Positions 54,538 through 63,496 of a stretch of DNA of 64,000 bases are shown here, piece by piece. The notes beneath the pieces were generated by a model. That model was not told the origin of the DNA. It was given only the letters and a program-made list of their open reading frames with translations, and searched no databases. The stretch covers positions 1 to 64,000 of the forward strand of contig NZ_JBQJIK010000040.1 in assembly GCF_052078665.1 (NCBI RefSeq), in the 5' to 3' direction. How positions within the stretch are numbered: position 1 is the stretch's first letter; the number at the start of each line of letters is the position of its first letter. The position numbers and the translations under genes were made by a program. Origin of the DNA: Inquilinus sp052078665 (GTDB lineage: Bacteria > Pseudomonadota > Alphaproteobacteria > DSM-16000 > Inquilinaceae).

Positions 54538-55656
54538 GTGACCGATCGCGTACTGCGTGCCGGGATTCTGGGGGCGGGGACCATCGCCACCGCGTCGGGC
54601 GGCTTCCTGCCCGGGATGACCTTGATCCCCGAGCTGGTCGCCACGGTCGCGATCGCCGACCCGGTGGCCGACCGGGCGGCCCAGGTGGCGCGCGACCACG
54701 CCATCCCGCACGCCTTCACATCGCTGGACGAGATGCTGGAGCGGACGGATCTCGACCTGGTGGTCAACCTGACGCCGATCCCGCTGCACTACGCGACGTC
54801 CAAGCGGATCCTCGAGGCCGGCAAGCACCTGGTGCTGGAGAAGCCGCTGGCGAGCACGCTGGAGGAGGCGGACGAGCTGGTCGAGATCGCGGCCGCGAAA
54901 AACCTGAAATGCGTCGTCGCCCCGCCCAACCTGCTGTACCAGAACCGGGTCGAGGCCAGGCGCCTGATCGCCGAGGGCGCGATCGGCAAGCCCTGCTTCG
55001 CCCGGGTCCGCGGCTCGCATGGCGGGCCGGCGGTCGGGGCCTGGCCGCTGGACCCGACCTGGTTCTACCAGCAGGGCTCCGGCCCGCTGCTCGACATGGG
55101 CGTCTACGGCATCCACGACATCACCGGCCTGCTTGGGCCGGCCAAGCGCGTCGTCGCCTTCTCCGGCATCACCGAACCGGTGCGCAAGGTCCGCGCCGGC
55201 CCCTTCGCCGGGCTGGAGATCGAGGTCACGGCCGACGACAACACGCTGATGATGCTCGATTTCGGCGGATCGACCTTCGCCGTGGTCGACGGCAGCTACA
55301 ACGTCAACGCCGCCCGCAGCCCGCAGGTCGAGATCTTCGGCCGGGCCGGGACGCTGAACCTCTACAACTATCACACCAACCCGGCGCTGCCGCCGCTGGA
55401 GCTGTACCGGCTCGGCGCCACCCCGGCGGAGGACGGCTGGGCCATGCCCCGGCCCGACCCGGTGGCGGGCGACCTGGACGACCAGTGGCAGCGGCTGAAG
55501 CGCGCCATCCTGGTCAAGCACCTGGCCGAATGCGTGCGCGACGGTACGCAGCCGGTGCTCAGCGCCGAGCACGCCCGTCACGCCCTGGAAATCATGGTCC
55601 GCTGCATCGACTCCGCCCGCACCGGCGCGGCGGTGGAACTGCGCACGACCTTCTGA
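54538..55656 (+). CDS. Gfo/Idh/MocA-family oxidoreductase
   Basis: Dehydrogenase of 372 residues starting at GTG 54538 (GGAGG 7 bases upstream). Rossmann motif AGILGAGTIATASGG, lysine motif LVLEKPLASTLEEAD and a substrate domain with GPLLDMGVYGIHDITGLLG. Third member of this superfamily in the window; it sits between two isomerase-type genes, a layout typical of pathways that oxidise, then rearrange or eliminate, modified sugars. Confidence 0.93.
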   Translation: MTDRVLRAGILGAGTIATASGGFLPGMTLIPELVATVAIADPVADRAAQVARDHAIPHAFTSLDEMLERTDLDLVVNLTPIPLHYATSKRILEAGKHLVLEKPLASTLEEADELVEIAAAKNLKCVVAPPNLLYQNRVEARRLIAEGAIGKPCFARVRGSHGGPAVGAWPLDPTWFYQQGSGPLLDMGVYGIHDITGLLGPAKRVVAFSGITEPVRKVRAGPFAGLEIEVTADDNTLMMLDFGGSTFAVVDGSYNVNAARSPQVEIFGRAGTLNLYNYHTNPALPPLELYRLGATPAEDGWAMPRPDPVAGDLDDQWQRLKRAILVKHLAECVRDGTQPVLSAEHARHALEIMVRCIDSARTGAAVELRTTF

Positions 55657-55670
55657 GGAAGAGGACACCG

Positions 55671-56480
55671 ATGGACACCTTCGGCATCGCCGGCTGGCTC
55701 TACCACCAGCCGATCCTGCACCAGAAGACGATGACCCAGCTCGAGCTGCCGGCCGCCGGCAAGGCGTTGGGCGTCGGGGTGATCGAGCTCTGCTCCGCCT
55801 TCTTCCCGAGCCAAAGCGCCGCCTATCTCAACGAGCTGCGGCAGGCGATCAAGGCGGCCGGCGTCAGCGTCCGCAACATCGCCGTCGACATGGGCGACAT
55901 CTCCGCGGCCGACCCGGACCGCCGGCGCACCGACCTGGAGGCGCTGAAGCAGTGGTTCCACGTCGCCCGGGCGGTGGGGTCGGAGGCGATCCGCGTCAAC
56001 AGCGGCGGCAGCGAGCCGACCACGGCGGAGGAGCTGGGCCGCATCGTCGAGAGCTACCAGGAGCTGGCGGCCGAGGCCGAGCACACCGGCGTGCATCTGC
56101 TGATCGAGAACCATGGCGGCGCCTCCTTCGACCCCGGCCATGTCCAGGGGCTGCTGGACAAGATCGGGTCGTCCTGGTTCCGCACCTGCCCGGACACCGG
56201 CAATTTCGTCGGCGGCACCTGGCGCGACGGCATCCGGGTGATGGCGCCCGCCGCCTTCACCTGCCACGTCAAGGTCACCGCCTATGACGGCGCCGGCCAG
56301 CAGCCGCGCACCGGCCATGACGGCCGCGACCGCAGCGCCGACCTGAAGGAGATCCTGCGCACGCTGAAGGCCGCCGACTATCGCGGCCCGCTGTGCATCG
56401 AGGCCGGCATCGGCGCCGACGAAGCCGACAGCGCCCGCGGCGCCATCCGCTATGTGCGGGAGCTGCTGGAGGCGATCTGA
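55671..56480 (+). CDS. Sugar phosphate isomerase/epimerase-family TIM barrel
   Basis: TIM barrel of 269 residues, unlike the one at 53563 in detail. Motifs: GVGVIELCSAFFPSQSA, SEAIRVNSGG, HLLIENHGGASFDPGHVQGL (metal-binding Glu), RTCPDTGNFVGG, FTCHVKVTAYD and GPLCIEAGIGADEADS. The ATG at 55671 follows GAGGA. Presumably works with the dehydrogenase upstream on the same compound. Confidence 0.9.
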   Translation: MDTFGIAGWLYHQPILHQKTMTQLELPAAGKALGVGVIELCSAFFPSQSAAYLNELRQAIKAAGVSVRNIAVDMGDISAADPDRRRTDLEALKQWFHVARAVGSEAIRVNSGGSEPTTAEELGRIVESYQELAAEAEHTGVHLLIENHGGASFDPGHVQGLLDKIGSSWFRTCPDTGNFVGGTWRDGIRVMAPAAFTCHVKVTAYDGAGQQPRTGHDGRDRSADLKEILRTLKAADYRGPLCIEAGIGADEADSARGAIRYVRELLEAI

Positions 56481-56513
56481 CCCCACGTTTCAACACGAGC
56501 GAAAGGGACCGCG

Positions 56514-58220
56514 ATGAAGACGATCTCTCGCCATCACAAACAGGGACTGACCCGGCGCGGCCTGCTGCAGGCGGCGACCGCCACCGGGATCGCCGGCGCC
56601 ATGGCCGGCACCGCCCGCTTCGTCCGGGCGCAGGACGGCTCCGGCGCGCCGCTGCTGCGGATCGGCGCCGGCCAGGCCGCCTCCTGGGTGCGCAACTTCA
56701 ACCCGCTGGTGCCGGATTCGCTGTTCCCGACCCAGTACGCGATCCATGAGCCGCTGCTGGTGTTCAGCACTGCCACCGGCAAGACCACGCCCTGGCTGGC
56801 GACCGGCTGGGGCTTCAGCGACGACGGCAAGCGGCTGAGCTTCACCCTGCGCGACGGGGTGAAATGGTCCGACGGCCAGCCCTTCACCGCCCGCGACGTC
56901 GCCTTCACGCTGAACCTGCTGAAGAAGACTCCTGGCCTGTCCGGCTCCGGCGGCATCCGCGGCGTGATGGACACCATGACCGGCGCCGCGGCTACCGACG
57001 ATCGCACCTGCACCGTCGATTTCAGCCGCGCCTTCACCCCGGCGCTCTATGCCATCGGCCAGCAGTCGATCGTGCCGGAGCATGTCTGGAAGGACGTCGC
57101 CGACCCGGTGACCTTCGCCAACGAGACCCCGGTCGCCACCGGCCCCTTCACCCAGGTGACGGTGTTCAAGCCGCAATACTGGGAGCTGCACCGCAACCCG
57201 AACTACTGGCAGCCAGGCAAGCCGGGGATCGAGGGGCTGGCCTTCCCGTCCTACGCCTCGAACGACGCCGGCACGCTCGGGCTGATCAACGGCGATTTCG
57301 AGTGGATGCAGCTGTTCATCCCGGACGTCGAGAACACCTTCGTCGCCCGCAACCCGGAGCATTTCCGCTACTGGTACCCGCTGATCGGCGAGATGGTGAT
57401 GCTGTACGCCAACACCGCGACCAAGCCGCTCGACGACATCGTGCTGCGCAAGGCGATCGGCATGGGCGTGAACCGGCAGCAGATCTGCAGCATCGCGGTC
57501 TACGACTACACCAGGCCGGCCGATGCGACGGGCATGAGCGACCTCTACGCCCAGTGGAAGGACCCGGCGGTGGTCGAGGCCGGCAAGGGCCTGGTCTCGC
57601 ACGATCCGGCCAAGGCGAATGAGATGCTCGACGCCGCCGGCTACGCCCGCGACGGCGACGTCCGCAAGGCGCCGGACGGCACCCCGCTGGAGTTCGAGCT
57701 GGTGATGCCCTCGGGCTGGTCCGACTGGGTCCAGGCCGGCCAGATCATCGCCCAGAATTTGAAGGAGATCGGAATCCGGGTGAAGCTGCGCGGGGTCGAG
57801 GTCACGGCCTGGTACGACGCCACCTACAAGGGCTCGTTCCAGCTCTCGCTCGGCAGCACCAGCATCAACCCGACGCCCTACGACCATTTCCAGTCGATGA
57901 TGTCGGCCAAGGTGACGCGGCCGGTCGGCGAGGTCGCGGCGGTCAACTGGCACCGCTACGGCAGCGCCAGGATCGAGGGGATGCTGGAAAAGTTCGCGGC
58001 CACCGCCGACGAGGCGCAGCAGCGCGGCCTCGCCCGCGAGATGCAGCAGGCCTTCCTCGACGAATGGCCGGCGATCCCGCTGTATCCCGGCCCGCAATGG
58101 GGCGAATGCAGCACGGCGAAGTTCAAGGGCTTCCCGTCGGCCGACGCGCCCTATGCGCTGCTAGGCCCCAGCATTGCCTCGGAATCGCTGCTGGTCCTGA
58201 CCGCGCTGACGCCGGCCTGA
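56514..58220 (+). CDS. Family-5 ABC transporter substrate-binding protein (Tat-exported)
   Basis: Binding protein of 568 residues. The leader has a twin-arginine motif (LTRRGLLQAATATG) ending at RFVRAQDG. Family strings: NFNPLVPDSLFPTQYAIHEPL, VKWSDGQPFTARDVAFTLNLL, YWELHRNPNYWQPGKPGIEG and VLRKAIGMGVNRQQI. The context of isomerases and a dehydrogenase again points to a glycoside or modified sugar rather than a peptide. Confidence 0.94.
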   Translation: MKTISRHHKQGLTRRGLLQAATATGIAGAMAGTARFVRAQDGSGAPLLRIGAGQAASWVRNFNPLVPDSLFPTQYAIHEPLLVFSTATGKTTPWLATGWGFSDDGKRLSFTLRDGVKWSDGQPFTARDVAFTLNLLKKTPGLSGSGGIRGVMDTMTGAAATDDRTCTVDFSRAFTPALYAIGQQSIVPEHVWKDVADPVTFANETPVATGPFTQVTVFKPQYWELHRNPNYWQPGKPGIEGLAFPSYASNDAGTLGLINGDFEWMQLFIPDVENTFVARNPEHFRYWYPLIGEMVMLYANTATKPLDDIVLRKAIGMGVNRQQICSIAVYDYTRPADATGMSDLYAQWKDPAVVEAGKGLVSHDPAKANEMLDAAGYARDGDVRKAPDGTPLEFELVMPSGWSDWVQAGQIIAQNLKEIGIRVKLRGVEVTAWYDATYKGSFQLSLGSTSINPTPYDHFQSMMSAKVTRPVGEVAAVNWHRYGSARIEGMLEKFAATADEAQQRGLAREMQQAFLDEWPAIPLYPGPQWGECSTAKFKGFPSADAPYALLGPSIASESLLVLTALTPA

Positions 58221-58221
58221 G

Positions 58222-59199
58222 ATGTCCTATATCGCGCGGCGCCTGGGCTTCTACCTGGTGGCGGCCTGGGCGTCGCTGACCCTGAACTTCGTCCTGCCGC
58301 GGCTGATGCCCGGCGACCCGTCGATCGCGATCTTCGCCCGCTTCCACGGCCAGCTGAACCCGGCCGCGCTGACGGCGATGAAGACCGCCTACGGCCTGTC
58401 GGACGACCCGCTGCCGATCCAGTACGTCACCTATCTGGCGCATGCGCTGCGCGGCGATTTCGGCACCTCGATCAGCTACTTCCCGGCGCCGGTGCTCGAC
58501 GTCATCGGCTCGGCCCTGTCCTGGACCCTGCTGCTCGGCCTCACCGCGCTCCTGCTCAGCTTCGTCATCGGCAGCCTGCTCGGCGTGTTCTCGGCCTGGC
58601 ATCGCGGCCGGCTGGCCGATGCCGTGCTGCCGCCGGTGACCATGCTGCTGCACTCCTTCCCCTATTTCTGGCTGGCGACGCTGGCGCTGTACCTGCTCGG
58701 CTTCCGCTCCGGCTGGTTCCCGCTGCGGCACGGCTACGACAACACGCTGCAGCCGGGCCTGACGCTGGAGTTCCTGCTCAGCGTCGCCCACCACCTGGCG
58801 CTGCCGGCCCTGACCATCGTCGCCGTGTCGATCGGCGGCTGGCTGCTCGGCATGCGCAACTCGATGATCGGCGTGCTGGCCGAGGACTACGTCACCATGG
58901 CCGAGGCCAAGGGGCTGACGATGCGCCGGGTCATGCTGTCCTACGCCGCCCGCAACGCGCTGCTGCCCAACGTCACCGCCTTCGGCATGTCGCTCGGCTT
59001 CATCCTCAGCGGCTCGCTGCTGACCGAGGTGGTGTTCTCCTATCCCGGCATGGGCTTCCTGCTGCTGACCGCGGTGCGCAGCAGCGACTATCCGCTGATC
59101 CAGGGGCTGTTCCTGCTGATCACCGCGGCGGTGCTGACCGCCAACCTGGTGGTCGACCTGCTCTACATCCGGCTCGATCCGCGGGTGCGGCTGCAATGA
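58222..59199 (+). CDS. DppB-type ABC transporter permease
   Basis: Permease of 325 residues: MSYIARRLGFYLVAAWASLT leader, FVLPRLMPGDP, and the EAA loop EAKGLTMRRVMLSYAARN; ends YIRLDPRVRLQ. The start follows the binding-protein stop by one base and the stop overlaps the next start (ATGA), so translation is coupled. Confidence 0.95.
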   Translation: MSYIARRLGFYLVAAWASLTLNFVLPRLMPGDPSIAIFARFHGQLNPAALTAMKTAYGLSDDPLPIQYVTYLAHALRGDFGTSISYFPAPVLDVIGSALSWTLLLGLTALLLSFVIGSLLGVFSAWHRGRLADAVLPPVTMLLHSFPYFWLATLALYLLGFRSGWFPLRHGYDNTLQPGLTLEFLLSVAHHLALPALTIVAVSIGGWLLGMRNSMIGVLAEDYVTMAEAKGLTMRRVMLSYAARNALLPNVTAFGMSLGFILSGSLLTEVVFSYPGMGFLLLTAVRSSDYPLIQGLFLLITAAVLTANLVVDLLYIRLDPRVRLQ

Positions 59200-60122
59200 C
59201 GGCGCAGGATCCCGCGATGCTGACCGCGCCGGCCCCGCCGCGCTCCGCCCGCCGCCCGCTGGCCCTGTTCTCCGACCGCAAGGCGCTGGCGGGAGGCATC
59301 ATCCTGCTGCTCGCGGCCGCGATCGCGCTGCTGGCGCCGGCGATCGCGCCGGGCGACCCGAACGATTTCGTCGGCCGGCCGAACCAGCCGCCCTCGGCCG
59401 CATTCTGGTTCGGCACCACCAGCTCCGGCCAGGACGTGCTGGCGCAGACGGTGTGGGGCTCGCGCATCTCGCTCAGCGCCGGCGCGCTGGTCGGCATCCT
59501 GACCACGGCGCTGGGCACCCTGGTCGGCATGACTGCCGGCTATGTCCGCGGCCGGACCGACGATGTGCTGTCGCTGGTGGTCAACGTCTTCCTGATCATG
59601 CCCAGCCTGCCGCTGCTGATCGTGCTGGCCGCCTTCCTGCCGCCGGGTCACGCCACCATCGTGCTGGTGCTGACCGTCACTGGCTGGGCCTGGCCGGCCC
59701 GGGTGCTGCGGGCCCAGACCCTGGCGCTGCGCGAGAAGGATTTCGTCATCGCGGCGGAGATGCTGGGCGAAAGCCGCCTGCGCATCGTCTTCGTCGAGAT
59801 CCTGCCGAACATGCTGTCGATCGTCGCCGCCAGCTTCGTCGGCTCGGTGGTCTACGGCATCGGGGCCCAGGCGGGGCTCGAATTCATCGGCCTCGGCGAT
59901 ACCAGCGCGGTCAGCTGGGGCACCAACCTCTACTGGGCCGCCAACAACTCCAGCCTGCTGACCGGGGCGTGGTGGACCTTCGTGCCCTCCGGCGCCTGCA
60001 TCGCCATCGTCGCCTTCGCCTTCTCGCTCCTGAACTACGCGATCGACGAGCTGACCAATCCGCGCCTCAGGTCGCAGCGCGATGTCCGCCGGGCGCTGCG
60101 CCGGCGGCGGCGCAGCGCCTGA
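59196..60122 (+). CDS. DppC-type ABC transporter permease
   Basis: Permease of 308 residues, normal DppC length (no enlarged loop). Motifs: APAIAPGDPNDFVG, FGTTSSGQDVLAQTVWGSRIS, EAA loop AAEMLGESRLRIVFVEILPN and FSLLNYAIDELTNPRL. No ATPase gene follows; this operon ends here. Confidence 0.95.
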   Translation: MTAQDPAMLTAPAPPRSARRPLALFSDRKALAGGIILLLAAAIALLAPAIAPGDPNDFVGRPNQPPSAAFWFGTTSSGQDVLAQTVWGSRISLSAGALVGILTTALGTLVGMTAGYVRGRTDDVLSLVVNVFLIMPSLPLLIVLAAFLPPGHATIVLVLTVTGWAWPARVLRAQTLALREKDFVIAAEMLGESRLRIVFVEILPNMLSIVAASFVGSVVYGIGAQAGLEFIGLGDTSAVSWGTNLYWAANNSSLLTGAWWTFVPSGACIAIVAFAFSLLNYAIDELTNPRLRSQRDVRRALRRRRRSA

Positions 60123-60126
60123 CGGC

Positions 60127-60342
60127 CTAGGTCAGGGCCAGGATCAGCAGGATCACGACGATTGCGAGCAGGCCGACCAGGATCGGCAGCGTCCAGCGCG
60201 AGCCGCCCTCCTGCTCCGGCCCGCGCGCCAGGCTGATGTCCTGCGCCCGCTCGATCACCCGCTGACCCTCGGGTTCCTCGCCGGGCGGCTGTCTGGGGGA
60301 ATCCGGCGTGCGGCGGCCGGGCACCTCTTGGTCCGAAACCAT
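60127..60342 (-). CDS. Small C-terminally anchored membrane protein
   Basis: A 71-residue protein: polar, Pro/Glu-rich N-terminal half, then a single hydrophobic helix at the extreme C-terminus (LPILVGLLAIVVILLILAL), giving a tail-anchored layout. The ATG at 60342 has a good GAGGAGG site 5 bases upstream, which supports it as a real gene. No recognised family. It is convergent with the permease gene, 4 bp from its stop. Confidence 0.62.
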   Translation of the reverse strand: MVSDQEVPGRRTPDSPRQPPGEEPEGQRVIERAQDISLARGPEQEGGSRWTLPILVGLLAIVVILLILALT

Positions 60343-60518
60343 CTCCGCCTCCTCGGCGGCCATTGCGTCGACAAAGCAATGGCTGCCGGTGCGCCTGGGT
60401 TCCAGACGGCAACCAGTCTAGGACAGCGACGGTGCTAAGGTCAGATTATCTCGGGCATGGGTGTCGGACTCTCGTTTAGCCGATCGTCTTCAAGACAGGC
60501 AGGCTATGGAGAACAGCG

Positions 60519-61169
60519 ATGACCATTACGATCACCGCCTTTGAACAGTCGCCCGATGGCGGCAAGGGTCTGGCGCGTGACATGCGCGTTCGCTGGGCGC
60601 TCGAAGAGGTGGGCCAGCCCTACGAGGTTCGTCTTCTTTCGTTCAAGGCGATGAAGCAGCCCGCGCATCTCGCGCTTCATCCGTTCGGGCAGATTCCGAC
60701 CTATGAGGAAGGCGATCTCGTCCTGTTCGAGTCGGGGGCGATCGTGTTCCATATCGCCGACCACCATGCGGGCCTGCTGCCGGACGATGCGGATGCCCGG
60801 GCGCGCGCGATCGGCTGGATGTTTGCCGCGCTCAATACGGTGGAGCCGCCGATCGTCGAGCGCGAACAGGTCCCGTACCTGGAGCGCGGCCAGTCCTGGT
60901 ACGAGGAACGCCTGCCCATCCTCGAGGATCGCGTCCGCGACCGGCTGGACCAACTTTCCAATCGGCTCGGCGATGCCGACTGGCTCGACGGCGAGTTCAG
61001 CGCCGGTGACCTGCTGATGGTGCTGGTGCTGCGCAGGTTGGACGGAACGGACCTATTGCAGGAATATCCGACCCTCGCTGCCTATGTCGCCCGCGCCGAA
61101 GCGCGGCCCGCATACAAGCGTGCGTTCGACGCTCAGCTGGCGGTTTTCACCGCTGCATCGAACGGCTGA
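60519..61169 (+). CDS. Glutathione S-transferase family protein
   Basis: 216 residues with an N-terminal thioredoxin-like domain (ITAFEQSPDGGKGLARDMRV, RWALEEVGQPYEV, PFGQIPTYEEGDLVLFESGAIV with the Glu-Ser pair that binds the glutathione gamma-glutamyl group) and a C-terminal helical domain (LDGEFSAGDLLMVLVLRRL). The region upstream (60343-60518) holds no other gene. Stand-alone gene; detoxification role by family. Confidence 0.93.
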   Translation: MTITITAFEQSPDGGKGLARDMRVRWALEEVGQPYEVRLLSFKAMKQPAHLALHPFGQIPTYEEGDLVLFESGAIVFHIADHHAGLLPDDADARARAIGWMFAALNTVEPPIVEREQVPYLERGQSWYEERLPILEDRVRDRLDQLSNRLGDADWLDGEFSAGDLLMVLVLRRLDGTDLLQEYPTLAAYVARAEARPAYKRAFDAQLAVFTAASNG

Positions 61170-61187
61170 CAAAGGTCTGCTCCGGCC

Positions 61188-62090
61188 CTAGCGACGGAAC
61201 TCGAGCCGGTACTGGCGCGGCGTGCTGCGGCAGTGCTTCTGGAACTCCACATAGAACTGGCTGAGCGAGCCGTAGCCGCAGCCGAAGGCGATCTCGGCGA
61301 TCGACAGGTCGGTGTCGACCAGCATCATCATCGCCCGGCTCAGCCGCTGCCGCCGGATATACTGGGCGATGGTCACGCCCAGCACCCGCTTGAACACCGC
61401 CATGGCGTTGGTCGGGTGCAGCCCGCCGGCCGCGGCCACAGCCTCGACCGTCACCGCCTCGCCGAAATGCGCGTTGATGTGGTCGGTCATGGCCTGGATT
61501 CGCGCGATCGCCCGGCGGCCGGCGCTGCGCAGCCGGGGCCCGTCCTCCGGCTCGCCGGCCTCCGGTTCGCCGGCCCCCGTGTCGCCGGCATCGGGCGCGA
61601 CGGCGTCGAGCGACAAGCGCTTGACCCTGATCCCGACCTCCTCGCGCAGGATCTGCTGCCGCAGCTCCGGGCCGTCCGGCCATTCCGCGGCCCAGCGCTG
61701 GAACAGCAGCGGGTCGATCGGGTCCGGCGCCGCCACGGTGGCGAAGCGGCCGTCCATGACGCCGGATTTGAACGCGTCGGCCACCGGCAGGGCCAGGAAA
61801 TCGGCGAAGGGCAGGTAGACGCAGATCAGGTCCGCCGCGGGCTCGACCGCGATCACCTGGTGCGGCACCGCGGCCCAGAACAGATGCACCCGGTTCTCGC
61901 CGATCGAGATCCGGGTGCCGTTGAACAGATAGGTCATGCCGCCGGCCAGCAGCAGGTTCAGCTCGACATGGTCGTGCCAATGCGCCTGGCCCATCGGCTC
62001 CGGCACATGCCGCTCGGCATAGAAGGCGCCGCGGTCGAGATAGGCGTCGATGTCCAGCGGGGCGGCGGGCGGCGTCGGGATCTCGCTCAT
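61188..62090 (-). CDS. AraC-family transcriptional regulator with N-terminal cupin
   Basis: About 300 residues. An N-terminal cupin-like sensing domain (GQAHWHDHVELNLLLAGGMTY) is followed by an acidic Gly/Glu-rich linker and the two-helix-turn-helix AraC domain (GEAVTVEAVAAAGGLHPTNA and LSIAEIAFGCGYGSLSQFYVEF). It is divergent from the porin gene and faces the first copy of a duplicated TCCGGA element, so it is the probable activator of the porin and the next sugar-binding protein. The start is inferred; the ribosome site GCGGAG abuts the ATG unusually closely. Confidence 0.92.
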   Translation of the reverse strand: MSEIPTPPAAPLDIDAYLDRGAFYAERHVPEPMGQAHWHDHVELNLLLAGGMTYLFNGTRISIGENRVHLFWAAVPHQVIAVEPAADLICVYLPFADFLALPVADAFKSGVMDGRFATVAAPDPIDPLLFQRWAAEWPDGPELRQQILREEVGIRVKRLSLDAVAPDAGDTGAGEPEAGEPEDGPRLRSAGRRAIARIQAMTDHINAHFGEAVTVEAVAAAGGLHPTNAMAVFKRVLGVTIAQYIRRQRLSRAMMMLVDTDLSIAEIAFGCGYGSLSQFYVEFQKHCRSTPRQYRLEFRR

Positions 62091-62109
62091 CTCCGCAAGA
62101 AAAGGCTGG

Positions 62110-62155
62110 TTTTCCGGAAAATACAAGCAGAAGCGTGGAAGAAATCCGGAATTCG
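62110..62155. promoter_or_regulatory. Composite TCCGGA element, copy 1 (AraC/porin divergent region)
   Basis: TTTTCCGGAAAA (62110-62121, perfect palindrome), 15 bp, then GGAAGAAATCCGGAATTCG (62137-62155). The two TCCGGA cores are 32 bp apart, about three helical turns. The same arrangement with identical spacing recurs upstream of the sugar-binding protein at 63402. Confidence 0.78.
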
Positions 62156-62232
62156 ACCCTCCATTGTGGCCAGGTCCGGGGCGAACCCGGCAACGGCCCG
62201 CACAGTCGGGCTCCGGCAACAGGGGGCAAGCG

Positions 62233-63393
62233 ATGGCGAGAGCGCAATCCTGCGCCGCCGCGGCGATCTGCGCGGCGACGGGCATGATCACCATGGGGGC
62301 GATGGCGGCGGAGGTGCCGGCCACGGCCGGGCTGCAGCTGAAGATCTCCGGCTTCCTCGGCTTCGAGGCGGCGGCGGTGCTGGACCAGTCCGACGACAAT
62401 GAGTTCGACCGGAATTACGATTTCCGCTCCGGCGGCCGGCTGCAATTCGACGCCAAGAACGTCACCGATGATGGCCTGGAATACGGCGCCCGCATCCGGT
62501 TCAACAACGTCAACCGCCGCGACGACGTCACGGTCGACCATGTCTACATCTACCTGCAGGGCGATTTCGGCACCGTCACTTTGGGCGACGTCGACGCGGT
62601 GGCCGGCGACTACGGCTACATCTTCGCCCATGACGCGGTGGTGTCGGAGATGGGGATGGGCGCCAGTTGGGGCGACAACCTCGACCACGACTACGCCACT
62701 GGCGGCGGCCATTTCTTCTCGCTGGACCCGACCTACATCTCCGGCATCGGCGACCCGGACACCCGGATCAAATACAGCTCGCCCGACCTCGGCGGCTTCT
62801 CCTTCGGCGTCGACTTCACCCCCGTGGTCGGCGGCGACGATCATGCCGGCACCAGCGGCCGCGCCGACCTGACCAATGACGGCGACACGCTGTACGAGAA
62901 CGTCGTCACCGCCGGGGCGAACTACACCGCCGAATTCGACGGCGTGTCGGTGCTGGTCTCCGGCACCGCCTCCACCGGCAACGGCGTCAGCGGCCATCGC
63001 GACCTCGCGGCCTACAGCCTGGGCACGCAGATTGCGGCCGGCGACGTCACCGGCAGCCTCAACTGGGTCCACTACGACAGCATCGCCGACAGCGGCAAGG
63101 CGATCGACACGGTCGCGGCCAGCCTGGCCTGGCGCTTCGGCGATTTCGAGGCCGGGCTCGGCTACGCCTGGACCACGGGGCAGAAGGGCAACGGCCTGGC
63201 GGGCGACGAGGACACCGGCGACGCCGGGCGGTCCGATCTGAAGCAGGACCACATCGCCGCCGCCACCCTGGTCTACACCCTGGCCCCGGGGCTGAACGCC
63301 TATGCCGAGCTCAACTGGGAGACCGCGTCCTTCCGCCAGGGGCCTGATTTCGACAACACCACGCTGGTCAGCGGCCTGGTGCTCGGCTTCTAG
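62233..63393 (+). CDS. Outer-membrane porin (Rhodobacter/Rhodospirillum type)
   Basis: Porin of 386 residues. Signal peptide (MARAQSCAAAAICAATGMITM, cleavage after AMAAE); first strand LQLKISGFLGFEAAAV, many alternating strands, acidic loops (DQSDDNEFDRNYD), and the C-terminal strand ending SGLVLGF with the terminal Phe needed for outer-membrane insertion. The ATG follows GGGGGC. Likely provides sugar passage for the transporter beginning 100 bp downstream, with which it shares a control element. Confidence 0.9.
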   Translation: MARAQSCAAAAICAATGMITMGAMAAEVPATAGLQLKISGFLGFEAAAVLDQSDDNEFDRNYDFRSGGRLQFDAKNVTDDGLEYGARIRFNNVNRRDDVTVDHVYIYLQGDFGTVTLGDVDAVAGDYGYIFAHDAVVSEMGMGASWGDNLDHDYATGGGHFFSLDPTYISGIGDPDTRIKYSSPDLGGFSFGVDFTPVVGGDDHAGTSGRADLTNDGDTLYENVVTAGANYTAEFDGVSVLVSGTASTGNGVSGHRDLAAYSLGTQIAAGDVTGSLNWVHYDSIADSGKAIDTVAASLAWRFGDFEAGLGYAWTTGQKGNGLAGDEDTGDAGRSDLKQDHIAAATLVYTLAPGLNAYAELNWETASFRQGPDFDNTTLVSGLVLGF

Positions 63394-63401
63394 CACGCTG
63401 G

Positions 63402-63447
63402 TTTTCCGGAAAATGAACGCGACAGCACGGAAGAAATCCGGAATCCG
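63402..63447. promoter_or_regulatory. Composite TCCGGA element, copy 2 (before the sugar-binding protein)
   Basis: TTTTCCGGAAAA (63402-63413), 15 bp, then GGAAGAAATCCGGAATCCG (63429-63447): same parts, same order and same spacing as at 62110-62155. An adjacent GTCAC-AGTG-GTGAC inverted repeat (63452-63465) is found only here. The element lies about 50-95 bp before the ATG at 63497. Confidence 0.78.
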
Positions 63448-63496
63448 TAGTGTCACAGTGGTGACATGGGGCAAACCCAACGAAGGGAGGCGAGAG

